Of a stretch of 64,000 nt of DNA, positions 28,796 through 37,019 are shown piece after piece. This DNA is from an uncultured Chlorobiaceae bacterium (GTDB taxonomy: Bacteria > Bacteroidota > Chlorobiia > Chlorobiales > Chlorobiaceae). The stretch's first letter is position 1. Each line of letters starts with the position of its first letter. The stretch spans positions 17,997-81,996 of the forward strand of contig CAILRB010000009.1 in the NCBI GenBank assembly GCA_903836465.1, read 5' to 3'. The translations under genes were made by a program, and so were the position numbers. The notes under the pieces were generated by a model that saw nothing but the letters and a program-made list of their open reading frames with translations, made no database searches and had not been told where the DNA came from.

Positions 28796-29325
28796 TCCTT
28801 CAGGTTACTGGCTAAATTCACTTGTACCAGCCGAATACCGGAAAGTCTCAGCAGTTCGTCGATCTGCTCTATTTTATAGGGTTTGTCATAGTAGATGGTT
28901 TTGATGCCGACGTTGATGAGCACCTTAAGGCAGTGAATACAGGGACTGGCAGTAATGTAGATATCGGAATCTTTGATTGAAACACCATGTTTTGCCGCCA
29001 GTGCGATGGCATTGATTTCAGCATGTATCGTGTTGACACAGTTCTCTTCAACAGTACCGTCGGGATGTTTGCTCTCGTAAATAATGCAGTTACTGTCGTT
29101 GCAGTGAGGGAGCCCGGATGGGGCTCCGTTGTAGCCGGTCGAAAGAATACTGTTCTCTCTGACGATGACGGCTCCGATATGCGCCCGGCTGCAGGTCGCC
29201 CTGCGCGAAATTAGATGCGCGACGTTCATGAAGTACTCATGCCAGCCAAGCCGCTTTTCAGGGACTGAAGAGCCCTCACCTTTTTCACCCGAACAGCAGC
29301 TTCCGCTCTTCATTTCTTCATGCAT
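28792..29325 (-). CDS. Deoxycytidylate (dCMP) deaminase, ComEB-type
   Basis: This 177-residue zinc deaminase has the motifs HAEINAIA and PCIHCLKVL, plus the family-specific [12 protein letters not shown] loop and a substrate Asn/Cys-rich region. It makes dUMP from dCMP for thymidylate synthesis. An N-terminal 25-residue extension (Gly/Ser/Cys-rich) precedes the conserved [18 protein letters not shown]. It is translationally coupled to ribD. Confidence 0.92.
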   Translation of the reverse strand: MHEEMKSGSCCSGEKGEGSSVPEKRLGWHEYFMNVAHLISRRATCSRAHIGAVIVRENSILSTGYNGAPSGLPHCNDSNCIIYESKHPDGTVEENCVNTIHAEINAIALAAKHGVSIKDSDIYITASPCIHCLKVLINVGIKTIYYDKPYKIEQIDELLRLSGIRLVQVNLASNLKE

Positions 29326-29439
29326 AGTCCTGTTCTTTATTTAAAGAGATGGCAGGAGAAAAAATACTTTAACGGTAAATGTAATGAAAAAGATCGGGCT
29401 CATGCAAAACGCGCCAACTCTTTCTGCAGGGATGCCTGC

Positions 29440-29850
29440 TTATTGATGCGGTTTTATGAGGAGCAGAGGAATGGTGATTTTTTCACGGAGAGTTCTGGAA
29501 ACACTGCCGAAAAGGATTCTTTCGGGCAAGCGGTGACCATGGAGAGCCATGGCGAGAAAATCGTAACCGTTTTCTTCAATCTCCCTGAGAATCTCTTTTT
29601 CCGGTTCTCCGCTTCGGATGACTATGCGGGCATCAATGCCTTCTGCCTGCAGTTGATTGCGGTAACGCTCAAGAATAATGATAGACTGTTCGCGAAAATA
29701 CCTCTCCTGATCAAGGGTATGTGAGTGAACAACATGCAGCAGGTGCAGTGTGGCGCCAAGCTGAAGTGCCAATGCTGAAACATGCTCAATAATGGTCTCA
29801 TCAACCGGTGAGCAGTCGATAGCAACAAGGATTTCTTTGTAGAGTTTCAT
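29440..29850 (-). CDS. Universal stress protein, UspA family
   Basis: This 136-residue UspA-fold protein has the start ILVAIDCSPVDETIIEHV and the end MALHGHRLPERILFGSVSRT. The usual ATP-loop GxxGx9GS has its second Gly replaced by Leu, so nucleotide binding may be altered or lost. It starts one base after the mntH stop codon, so the two genes form an operon. Confidence 0.9.
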   Translation of the reverse strand: MKLYKEILVAIDCSPVDETIIEHVSALALQLGATLHLLHVVHSHTLDQERYFREQSIIILERYRNQLQAEGIDARIVIRSGEPEKEILREIEENGYDFLAMALHGHRLPERILFGSVSRTLREKITIPLLLIKPHQ

Positions 29851-29851
29851 C

Positions 29852-31096
29852 TCAGCTTCCTCCGGTCAGTGTCGTGTAAAAAAAATAGATGTTGAGGACG
29901 ATAACAATCAGAGAAATAATTGATGCGGCGGCAAACTCAAGGTTACGGCTTCGGAAACTACCCATCACCGTGCTGTTACGGCTGAGTATGAGGAGCGGCA
30001 CCAGAGTAAAGGGTAGCTGTATGCTCAGGATTACCTGGCTGAAAATAAGAATGCGAAAGGTGTCTTGAGTGAACAGAATAATCAGAAATGCCGGAATGGC
30101 AGTTATAAAAACGGCAGTTCTGTAGAGCGCGGTTCGGGGATCTTCAGGCTTGCCCAGAAAACCGGTGATAACATCGGCTTCTGCCATGGAGGAGGTCATC
30201 GAAGAGCCTACTCCGGAAAAAATAAGGGCTATGGAAAACAGTAAACCGGCAAGCGGGCCGGCAAGTGGCTTCAGTGTTGACGATGCCTGTTCGATACTGT
30301 TTACCGGAATATGGTTGTTATAAAAAACCGCAGCGGCAACAATGATCATGGAAGCATTCACCACCCAGCCCAGAGTCATGGCGGAGAGGGTATCAATTTT
30401 TTCATATCGGAGCAGCTCTCGCTTTTCTTTCTCCGAAATTCCCCACTCCCGGCTGTGAATGACATTTGAATGGAGGAAAATGTTATGCGGCATCACTACT
30501 GCGCCGAGAATGGCCAAGGCTGTATAAATGCTTTTGTTATCAACTTCAGGCACAAGAAGCCCGGAAAATGCAGCGCTCCAGTCGGGCTTGACAATCAGCA
30601 GTTCGACAAGGTAGCATAAGGTGATAATGCCAAGAAAGCCGACAATGATTGTTTCAATTCGGTGGTATCGCTGACTGATGACCAGAAAAACCTTGAGAAG
30701 CAGCGTTATGAGCGCTCCGGCCCAGAGGGGGATACCAAAAAAGAGCATGAATCCGATTCCGCCTCCCAAAAGCTCGGCGACATCGGTTGCTACACAGGCA
30801 AGAATAACGCTGAAACCAAGAAAAGCCGTGACCGGCCCGGGAAAAAAGTCACGGATGTTGACGGCTAATGATTTTCCGGTAGCAATGCCAAGTTTAGCGG
30901 CGCTATGCTGAATCAGTACCAGCATGATGGTGCCTAAAGTGACCACCCAGAGTAACTGGTACCCAAACTTCGAGCCTCCCTCAATATTTGTAGCCCAGTT
31001 GCCCGGGTCAATAAATCCCACGGTAACAAGAAAGCCCGGCCCAAGAAAACTGAGGAGTGTTTTCAAAGAAAATATTTTCTTTTTGGCTTTTGGCAT
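29852..31096 (-). CDS. mntH: NRAMP-family divalent metal/H+ transporter
   Basis: This 414-residue, 11-TM transporter has the NRAMP hallmarks DPGN in TM1 (about residues 30-33) and the MPHN motif of TM6 (about 204-207), where canonical Asp, Asn and Met residues bind Mn2+/Fe2+. It is the first gene of a pair with a uspA-like gene. A 6-bp dyad CTTATA/TATAAG is centred near 31135 in its upstream region. Confidence 0.92.
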   Translation of the reverse strand: MPKAKKKIFSLKTLLSFLGPGFLVTVGFIDPGNWATNIEGGSKFGYQLLWVVTLGTIMLVLIQHSAAKLGIATGKSLAVNIRDFFPGPVTAFLGFSVILACVATDVAELLGGGIGFMLFFGIPLWAGALITLLLKVFLVISQRYHRIETIIVGFLGIITLCYLVELLIVKPDWSAAFSGLLVPEVDNKSIYTALAILGAVVMPHNIFLHSNVIHSREWGISEKEKRELLRYEKIDTLSAMTLGWVVNASMIIVAAAVFYNNHIPVNSIEQASSTLKPLAGPLAGLLFSIALIFSGVGSSMTSSMAEADVITGFLGKPEDPRTALYRTAVFITAIPAFLIILFTQDTFRILIFSQVILSIQLPFTLVPLLILSRNSTVMGSFRSRNLEFAAASIISLIVIVLNIYFFYTTLTGGS

Positions 31097-31124
31097 CGGT
31101 GACGTTTTCTTTTTGGCAAAGCTT

Positions 31125-31145
31125 CTTATAGCATTAAGTTATAAG
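31125..31145. promoter_or_regulatory. Candidate dyad operator between mntH and a thioesterase gene
   Basis: CTTATA (31125-31130) and TATAAG (31140-31145) are separated by 9 bp in an 87-bp divergent gap. A metal-responsive repressor site is possible, but the sequence does not match a known MntR or Fur consensus well. Confidence 0.3.
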
Positions 31146-31183
31146 GAACCAAGCATCACCTGAATCTACATTTTTATTTTGTC

Positions 31184-31576
31184 ATGGAAACGTACAAGCT
31201 TGTTTTGCCTGAACATCTTAACCATTACGGATTTCTCTTTGGAGGAAACCTGTTGAAATGGATTGATGAGGTCAGCTATATCACGGTATCTCTGGATTAT
31301 CCCGGATGTAACTTTGTTACGGTGGGAATGGACAAGGTCGAGTTCAAGAAAAGTATCCGGGGGGGGTCTATTCTTTGTTTTGTGACTGAAAAAAGCAGAA
31401 TAGGGCGTACGTCAATTGAGTATACGGTGCACGTCTACAAAAAAAGTATTGAAACCGGTGAGAGAATTCTTGCTTTCAGTACCAATATCACCTTTGTCTG
31501 TCTTGATGAAAAAGGGGCAAAGAAAGAGCTCTGCTGCGGACATAAAATAACCGGCCCTGACAAGACCTGCATCTGA
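31184..31576 (+). CDS. Acyl-CoA thioesterase (YciA/BACH hotdog family)
   Basis: This 130-residue hotdog-fold protein has the motif [20 protein letters not shown], typical of YciA-type acyl-CoA thioesterases, with the conserved Asn, Gly and Asp residues. The [15 protein letters not shown] strand and [13 protein letters not shown] follow. It hydrolyses acyl-CoA thioesters. The Cys-containing C-terminal tail (ELCCGHK) is atypical. It is divergent from mntH. Confidence 0.9.
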   Translation: METYKLVLPEHLNHYGFLFGGNLLKWIDEVSYITVSLDYPGCNFVTVGMDKVEFKKSIRGGSILCFVTEKSRIGRTSIEYTVHVYKKSIETGERILAFSTNITFVCLDEKGAKKELCCGHKITGPDKTCI

Positions 31577-31592
31577 GGCTTGCAGGTCATCG

Positions 31593-32927
31593 TTACCGGG
31601 AGGTATTGAACACTGCTCCGGTCAGACTGATAACAAGCAAGATGCCGATACCGGCCATCACGGTATTGGCCAGCCACATCGAAATCATGGGGTCAATCAG
31701 ACCGCGTTCGGCGATTTTTTCGCCTGCAATCATGATCATCCAGTATAAAACGAAAAAAAGCAGCGAGATGGCGGCCCCGGCCCCAAAACCGCCGCGCCTC
31801 GCGAGAACGCCAAGAGGAGCGCCGACCATAACAAAAACGAAACAGGCAAGTGATAGTGCGTATTTTTTATGATAAGCGGCCATGTAACGATTGTAGGTGC
31901 TCTGGTTTGATGCAATGCTGTTGAGTTCACTGTCAAGTTGTGCAAGTTGCCGGTCAACATAGCCTGCGGCTGCGGCTATTGCCTTTGACGATGGAGAGGC
32001 TGCGTGGAGGGTTTCGCGAGCTTCGGCGCGGGGTTGTGCCATTAGCGCCGCCAATTTTTCAAGCGGCATGCGGATGCGTTTTTCGGATGCCGACATCCTT
32101 TGCATGATTGCATTGCCAATATTATGCAGCTCGTTCGCTGAAAGTTCGTTGTCACCGGAACGCATCCTGTTCCCGGAAGAGCGCGCAAAACCTGAACCTG
32201 ATGACTCAAAAACAAAGCGCTGTTTGCTGAAGCTCATGTTGCGGCTGTTTTTGTGATCCGGCTGGCGTACTTGATGAATCTCACCGTTATAGAGCGTCAT
32301 CACCAGATACTGGTAATCGGCGGTAAAATCGATAGTTCCCTTTTCAGCCGTCACCACGGTGCTGTACTCCGGTTTTGTAACATCATAAATGACAATGCCA
32401 TAAAGATTTTTTAACCGATCATCAGATTTACGGATGAAGATGGAATAACCGTCCACCAAGGTTGAAAAAGCGTTTTCTGTTAATCCGAAGGCGGGTTTTG
32501 ATCGTGCGATATCGACCATCATGGATTTCGCATAATAGTTTGCCTGGGGAAGAACAACATTATTGAACCGTTCGACAAGCGCGGAGAGAAGAAGTCCTGC
32601 CAGGAGCACAGGAATCATAAGTCGGTAGAGAGAGATGCCTGATGCCCTGAAAACGGTCATTTCCGAGGTAGTGGTCAGCGTACCGAATGCCATAACGACG
32701 GCAACAAGCACAGCCATTGGAGCGGCAAGACCAACCATCCATGCTGACTGCAGCATAATGAGTTCGACAATGGTCGAGAAACTAATACCCTTACCGATAA
32801 AGCGATCGGCAAATGTTGAAAAAAACTGGAGTATCAGAACAAAAACAAGGGTGATAAAGGCAAATAAAAAGGGCCCGAGATGTAATTTGAGGATATATCG
32901 ATCAATAATTTTCAACACCTTTATCAC
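31593..32927 (-). CDS. LptF/LptG-family lipopolysaccharide export permease (YjgP/YjgQ)
   Basis: This permease of roughly 440 residues has three N-terminal TM segments, a large periplasmic region and three C-terminal TM segments. The signature DRYILKLHLGPFLFAF opens the family domain. The frame is open to an ATG at 32957, but GTG codons at 32927 and 32918 and a TTG at 32915 lie closer to the conserved start; 32927 is a compromise. Members form the inner-membrane LPS extraction complex LptB2FG. No partner gene is adjacent. Confidence 0.85.
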   Translation of the reverse strand: MIKVLKIIDRYILKLHLGPFLFAFITLVFVLILQFFSTFADRFIGKGISFSTIVELIMLQSAWMVGLAAPMAVLVAVVMAFGTLTTTSEMTVFRASGISLYRLMIPVLLAGLLLSALVERFNNVVLPQANYYAKSMMVDIARSKPAFGLTENAFSTLVDGYSIFIRKSDDRLKNLYGIVIYDVTKPEYSTVVTAEKGTIDFTADYQYLVMTLYNGEIHQVRQPDHKNSRNMSFSKQRFVFESSGSGFARSSGNRMRSGDNELSANELHNIGNAIMQRMSASEKRIRMPLEKLAALMAQPRAEARETLHAASPSSKAIAAAAGYVDRQLAQLDSELNSIASNQSTYNRYMAAYHKKYALSLACFVFVMVGAPLGVLARRGGFGAGAAISLLFFVLYWMIMIAGEKIAERGLIDPMISMWLANTVMAGIGILLVISLTGAVFNTSR

Positions 32928-33079
32928 TCTATTTGGGGGGCCGTTACAAAAAAACATTCTGTGCTGACAGGATCAGAAACAATGCAACTGCGACCTGCTG
33001 TTCTGCAAGATAAGAACTCTGGAGTATCTATCAATAAGCTGGAGGGTGCTCGGGAAGCAGGAAAAGGCATAAAACAATA

Positions 33080-33111
33080 AAGACTTACAAGCCTGAACCT
33101 GTAAGTCTTTA
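33080..33111 (-). terminator. Hairpin terminator downstream of tRNA-Lys
   Basis: AGACTTACA and TGTAAGTCT arms surround a 10-nt loop, with T/A runs on both sides, so it could act in both directions. On the minus strand it follows the tRNA-Lys 3' end by about 10 bp. Confidence 0.75.
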
Positions 33112-33118
33112 TTTTATA

Positions 33119-33194
33119 TGGTGCACCCGGGAGGACTCGAACCTCCAACCCATTGATTAAGAGTCAATTGCTCTACCGATTGAGCCACGGGTGC
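33119..33194 (-). tRNA. tRNA-Lys (anticodon CTT)
   Basis: The acceptor GCACCCG pairs with CGGGTGC, discriminator A, and the 3' CCA is encoded (33119-33121). The anticodon loop CTCTTAA on ATTGA/TCAAT gives CTT. It follows secG on the same strand with an 8-bp gap. Confidence 0.95.
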
Positions 33195-33202
33195 GGATAA
33201 TT

Positions 33203-33559
33203 TTATTTTGCTGGCAGTAGTGGTGTTGATGGTGCAGAAGGCACGGTTTTAGCTGGAGCTGGAGCTGCGGGCCGGGCTGGAACACTCTGCTGAAGAATGC
33301 TTTCCGACGAAGTCTTTGAGGACTCTTTGCCTGGAAGGGTAAACTGGGCTATAAAACAAAGCAACATGACAACGGCTGCAAGGATGGCTGTCGTCTTGCT
33401 TAAAAAGTCACCTGTCCGCCGGACACCAAGAGTCTGAACAGTACCAAGACTGGCCATACCGCCAGTCAAACCGCTGCCGCTTTTTGGACTCTGCAACAAA
33501 ATAACGCCAATAAGCAGAATCGATGCAAGTAAACCGACAATAACTATGAAAACATGCAT
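33203..33559 (-). CDS. secG: Preprotein translocase subunit SecG
   Basis: This protein of about 118 residues has two TM segments (residues 2-21 and about 52-74) joined by the family loop [17 protein letters not shown]. It has an added Pro/Ala-rich tail of about 35 residues at the C-terminus, absent from E. coli SecG. It is the nonessential partner of SecYE. The ATG at 33559 (MHVFIVIV) is preferred over one at 33604 because the longer form adds a charged segment before the first TM helix. Confidence 0.9.
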   Translation of the reverse strand: MHVFIVIVGLLASILLIGVILLQSPKSGSGLTGGMASLGTVQTLGVRRTGDFLSKTTAILAAVVMLLCFIAQFTLPGKESSKTSSESILQQSVPARPAAPAPAKTVPSAPSTPLLPAK

Positions 33560-33650
33560 GTCGAGCCGCTCTAAATAATTCGCAAATATTCTTGTATCTT
33601 TCAATCAAAAGAAGGCCTTAATTTAGCAACTTTTAAAAAATATCCAAACC

Positions 33651-33893
33651 ATGTTTTCAGTTGCTGGTAAAATAGTTACCCTGGCTGGTCTGGTTATTGT
33701 TCTTGTTGGCCTTCTTCTTATGACTTCTGATAAAACAGGATTATGGCGCTGGTTCACCTGGTTTGGCAATCTTCCCTTCGATATCAGGATTGAGAAGGCT
33801 AACTTCAGGTTTTATTTTCCAATAGGCACCTCCCTGCTGCTTTCTCTATTTCTCAGTCTGATACTTTTTCTTGTCAACAAATTTATCCGCTAA
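33651..33893 (+). CDS. DUF2905-family small membrane protein
   Basis: The 80-residue protein has two TM segments around the conserved motif [20 protein letters not shown], which defines the DUF2905 family. Function is unknown. It precedes hisB by 7 bp. Confidence 0.88.
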   Translation: MFSVAGKIVTLAGLVIVLVGLLLMTSDKTGLWRWFTWFGNLPFDIRIEKANFRFYFPIGTSLLLSLFLSLILFLVNKFIR

Positions 33894-33900
33894 ACTCTCT

Positions 33901-34503
33901 ATGCCAGAAACAATCTCAAGGGCACCTCGTTCCGCAACGGTTAGCAGAACCACAAAAGAGACAAACATTACTGTAACTGTAACGCTTGACGGGACGGGCA
34001 TGAGCTCTGTCAACTCCGGAGTGGTTTTTCTTGACCACATGCTGACCAATTTCAGCAAACATTCAGGCTTTGACCTGGCACTGGAGTGCCATGGTGACCT
34101 TGAGGTCGATGATCATCATACTGTTGAAGATGTGGCTCTGGTTCTCGGCAGTGCCATTGCCGAAGCTCTTGGAGAGAAAAGGGGGATTCAGCGCTATGGC
34201 TGGGCACTTATTCCTATGGATGAGGCTTTGGCCCGTTGCGCGCTTGACCTTGGGGGAAGAAGTTATTGTGTTTTCAGTGCTGAGTTCAATCGACCGGTTA
34301 TTCAGGGATTTTCAACAGAAATGGTTGAACATTTCTTTTTGTCGCTTTCGGGAACATTGAAAGCCAATATCCACCTGTCAATTCTTGAGGGAGAAAATAC
34401 GCACCACAAAATAGAGGCGCTGTTCAAGTCTTTTGCTTATGCCATGAAGGCTGCTGTTGCCATAACCGGTACTGAAATCCCTTCAACCAAGGGAAAGCTT
34501 TAA
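33901..34503 (+). CDS. hisB: Imidazoleglycerol-phosphate dehydratase
   Basis: This 200-residue monofunctional HisB has the Mn-binding motifs DHHTVED (about residue 71), FLDHML and ENTHHKIE. It catalyses the sixth step of histidine synthesis. The ATG at 33901 ([11 protein letters not shown]) follows the DUF2905 stop, whereas earlier in-frame codons would overlap that gene. Other his genes are not in the window. Confidence 0.95.
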   Translation: MPETISRAPRSATVSRTTKETNITVTVTLDGTGMSSVNSGVVFLDHMLTNFSKHSGFDLALECHGDLEVDDHHTVEDVALVLGSAIAEALGEKRGIQRYGWALIPMDEALARCALDLGGRSYCVFSAEFNRPVIQGFSTEMVEHFFLSLSGTLKANIHLSILEGENTHHKIEALFKSFAYAMKAAVAITGTEIPSTKGKL

Positions 34504-34528
34504 GCTCTCCCTTTGGCTTTTTCAGGAT
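34488..34528 (+). terminator. Probable terminator after hisB
   Basis: A stem CCAAGGG/CCCTTTGG (one wobble) encloses the hisB stop and is followed by CTTTTTC. It sits between the convergent hisB and rny genes. Confidence 0.6.
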
Positions 34529-34537
34529 TGGGGACTT

Positions 34538-36112
34538 TTATTTTGCGTAGGCGACAGAACGTTTTTCGCGGATAATGGAGACCTTTATCTGGCCGGGATA
34601 CTGTGCCTCTGATTCAATTTTGTGGGCGATATCATGGGCAAGAACATCTGCCTGTGAATCGCTTACATTATCGCCTTCAACAATCACCCTGATTTCTCTT
34701 CCTGCCTGCAAGGCGTAGGTTTTCAAAACACCGGGAAATCCTTTTGCGATCTCTTCAAGACTCTCAAGCCGCTTGACGTTGCCATCTGCCGTTACTGCAC
34801 CCCGGGCTCCGGGACGGGAGAGGGATATAGTATTGGCTGCGTCAACGAGATCGGCGATGGGTGACTCTTTATCGACGTCACCATGATGGGCGGCTATGGC
34901 ATTAAGGACCAGAGGCGATTCGTTGAACCTTTTCATAAAGGTCATTCCGGTCATGGCATGGGGTTCATCACTTTCCGGCAGCACCAGTCCGATGTCATGC
35001 AAAAGACCGGCACGTTTGGCAAGGCGAGCATCAAGTTTGAGTTCGGCAGCCATAAGACCTGAAAGCATGGCAACCTCTCGACTGTGCTGGAGCAGGTTTT
35101 GGCCGTAGACGGTGTAAAATTTCATTTTACCGACAAGCGCGATAACTTCAGCGGGCATGTCGGAAATCTGCAGCGAAGAGAGCGCTTCCTCTCCGGCGGT
35201 TATGATAACATCATCAATCTCCTTTTTCGCGTCACCAAAGGCTTTTTCAATAGCCACCGGATGAATAATGCCATCGACAAGAAGTTTCTGGAGAGTCAGC
35301 TTGGCAAGCTCACGGCGCAGAGGATCAAAGCATGATAAAATAACCACTTCAGGAGTATCGTCAACAATGATATCAACTCCGGTTGCGTTTTCAAAAGCTT
35401 TGATATTGCGTCCTTCACGTCCGATAATGCGACCCTTGAGTTCATCGCTCTGAATATGAACGACGGAAAGCGCATTTTCTGTGGTCTGCTCAAAAGAGAT
35501 GCGCTGAATTGCTGTCAAAAGCGTTTTCTCAGCAAGACGGTCTGCTTTCTGCTCTGCTTCTTCATGAATCTGATGAAGCGTTTCCGTTGCTTCTTCGCGT
35601 GCTTTTGCAACCATGTTGTCGATCAACATCTGCCGAGCCTCTTCGGCCTGCAGGTTGCTGATGCTTTCAAGGCGCTGGTTCTGTTCTGAAATAATCCGTT
35701 CAAGCTCTGTTGAGCGAAGCATCACTGACTCGGTGATCTGATCGATTTCCTTGCGCTGATCCTGGAGCTTGCGTTCAGTATCCTTGACATCCTGCGCCTG
35801 TTTTTTCAGTTGCGCCTCTCTCTGCTGTGTCTGCTTCTGCAGTTGGGTGTACTTGTTGTTTTTGATGAGAACTTCCTGATCAAACTCACGACGCTTCTTT
35901 TTCCACTCCTGGTTTACTTCGCTGACCTTAAGTTCTTTGTATTCGTTGGCCTCTTTCTGGGCTTCCTGAACTATTTGCACCGCACGTTCCTCGGCTTCAA
36001 GCACTTTTGTCGTACCGATCCGTTCAAGAAAATATCGTCCAATAAAAAAACCCGCTGCAAAAAAAAACACTGAAGCTAAAACAATTAAAAACAGGTTTAT
36101 AACTATACCCAT
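34538..36112 (-). CDS. rny: Ribonuclease Y
   Basis: This 524-residue membrane-anchored endoribonuclease has an N-terminal TM segment (residues 5-25), a long coiled coil (about 30-200), a KH domain (GRIIGREGRNIKAFENATG, about 225-243) and an HD domain with the catalytic HDIG motif near residue 373. It starts mRNA turnover in many bacteria without RNase E dominance. It is downstream of pheT, zapA and the 6S RNA on the same strand. Confidence 0.96.
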   Translation of the reverse strand: MGIVINLFLIVLASVFFFAAGFFIGRYFLERIGTTKVLEAEERAVQIVQEAQKEANEYKELKVSEVNQEWKKKRREFDQEVLIKNNKYTQLQKQTQQREAQLKKQAQDVKDTERKLQDQRKEIDQITESVMLRSTELERIISEQNQRLESISNLQAEEARQMLIDNMVAKAREEATETLHQIHEEAEQKADRLAEKTLLTAIQRISFEQTTENALSVVHIQSDELKGRIIGREGRNIKAFENATGVDIIVDDTPEVVILSCFDPLRRELAKLTLQKLLVDGIIHPVAIEKAFGDAKKEIDDVIITAGEEALSSLQISDMPAEVIALVGKMKFYTVYGQNLLQHSREVAMLSGLMAAELKLDARLAKRAGLLHDIGLVLPESDEPHAMTGMTFMKRFNESPLVLNAIAAHHGDVDKESPIADLVDAANTISLSRPGARGAVTADGNVKRLESLEEIAKGFPGVLKTYALQAGREIRVIVEGDNVSDSQADVLAHDIAHKIESEAQYPGQIKVSIIREKRSVAYAK

Positions 36113-36187
36113 TAAACCACCTCCATTTTCATGCTCTCATACTCACATAAGAAGCACCGTTTTAAACAAAAAAAACCGCACCAAGAC

Positions 36188-36385
36188 AAGGTGTGTAAGA
36201 TTCAAGAACCCGTGATACACGGTGGGCGCCTCCTTCAGGTTTTTTGCTTCCAATGGAACACCGTTTCGAGTGTTCTTAAACTTTCCTCCTCATGGAGTCA
36301 GGAAAATTCAATAAGGCCTGCAATCAAAAAGAAGAGCTGGGCTCCCTGTTTTTTACTGTTAGTTCTTGTACCTTACAACCACCTC
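36188..36385 (-). ncRNA. ssrS: 6S RNA, RNA polymerase regulator
   Basis: The RNA runs on the minus strand directly downstream of zapA, the classic 6S RNA neighbourhood. The closing stem is strong and interrupted: GGTG/CACC, TGTAAG/CTTACA and CAAGAAC/GTTCTTG (36362-36383 with 36190-36209). Near the 3' part is the typical GGAGGCGCCCACC segment, then a CCGTG-TAT-CACGG hairpin and GGTTC. Total length is about 198 nt. A poorer GC hairpin and a run of eight T residues follow (36170-36188), probably the end of the transcript. 6S binds sigma-70 holoenzyme in stationary phase. Confidence 0.82.
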
Positions 36386-36427
36386 AATCAACCGGTGCGG
36401 ATACTCGTTCTCTTTTAATGTAACGGT

Positions 36428-36691
36428 TTATTGCAGATTTTGCCCAATAAAAACATTAAGCCGGGCAATGTTCTGTTTCAGCGACGCCATCTCCTCTTCA
36501 AGTTCGATCTTTTTCTCGGCAAACTGAATTGCCGCAAGAACTGCCAGTTTTGCAGCTCCAAATGTCGGGGCCTTTTCAGCAAAAAGCCTCATCACCCCAT
36601 CAACATCACGAGCAGCCTTTTCGGTCAACTCCCTTCTCCCGGACCTTAGAGGATAGCTGTCACCATAAACATTTACATCAATTTTTTCCAT
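36428..36691 (-). CDS. zapA: Cell division protein ZapA
   Basis: The 87-residue protein matches ZapA: N-terminal beta-strand MEKIDVNVYGDSYPL, then a long C-terminal helix (about residues 45-80, VLAAIQFAEKKIELEEE). ZapA bundles FtsZ filaments at the division ring. It follows a small coiled-coil gene by 9 bp and precedes the 6S RNA. Confidence 0.92.
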   Translation of the reverse strand: MEKIDVNVYGDSYPLRSGRRELTEKAARDVDGVMRLFAEKAPTFGAAKLAVLAAIQFAEKKIELEEEMASLKQNIARLNVFIGQNLQ

Positions 36692-36700
36692 CTCATTACG

Positions 36701-37006
36701 CTACAATGTCTGATTGTTTCTGAGCTCCATTTCTATTTTCTGCAAAATCAGAACCAACTTCTGTTTCACCTGCCCTTTTTCTGCATCGGCAAAAACTCCA
36801 TCAAGGACGTTGCCGGCATCTATGGCAGTGGAACCAACTGTTCCCGGCAACTTGAGAGACCTGAGAATATTCTGAAGACTTGAAAGTTCAGAACGCAATA
36901 CCTCATTCTCTTTCCGGCAGTCAGTCAACTGGACAATGAGCAGTTCAATATTTTTCTCAAGAAGGTTGACGTCAACCTTGATGTTTTGCCCGTCAAAATC
37001 TTGCAT
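36701..37006 (-). CDS. Small coiled-coil protein between pheT and zapA
   Basis: The 101-residue protein has heptads in residues 12-48 (LLEKNIELLIVQL, RKENEVLRSELSS) and a helical C-terminus. No named family was recognised. Its place immediately upstream of zapA (9 bp) and downstream of pheT (13 bp) recalls small coiled-coil division partners such as ZapB, but that is an inference only. The start at 37006 fits the tight operon spacing. Confidence 0.8.
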   Translation of the reverse strand: MQDFDGQNIKVDVNLLEKNIELLIVQLTDCRKENEVLRSELSSLQNILRSLKLPGTVGSTAIDAGNVLDGVFADAEKGQVKQKLVLILQKIEMELRNNQTL

Positions 37007-37019
37007 AGAACAAAGAGGA

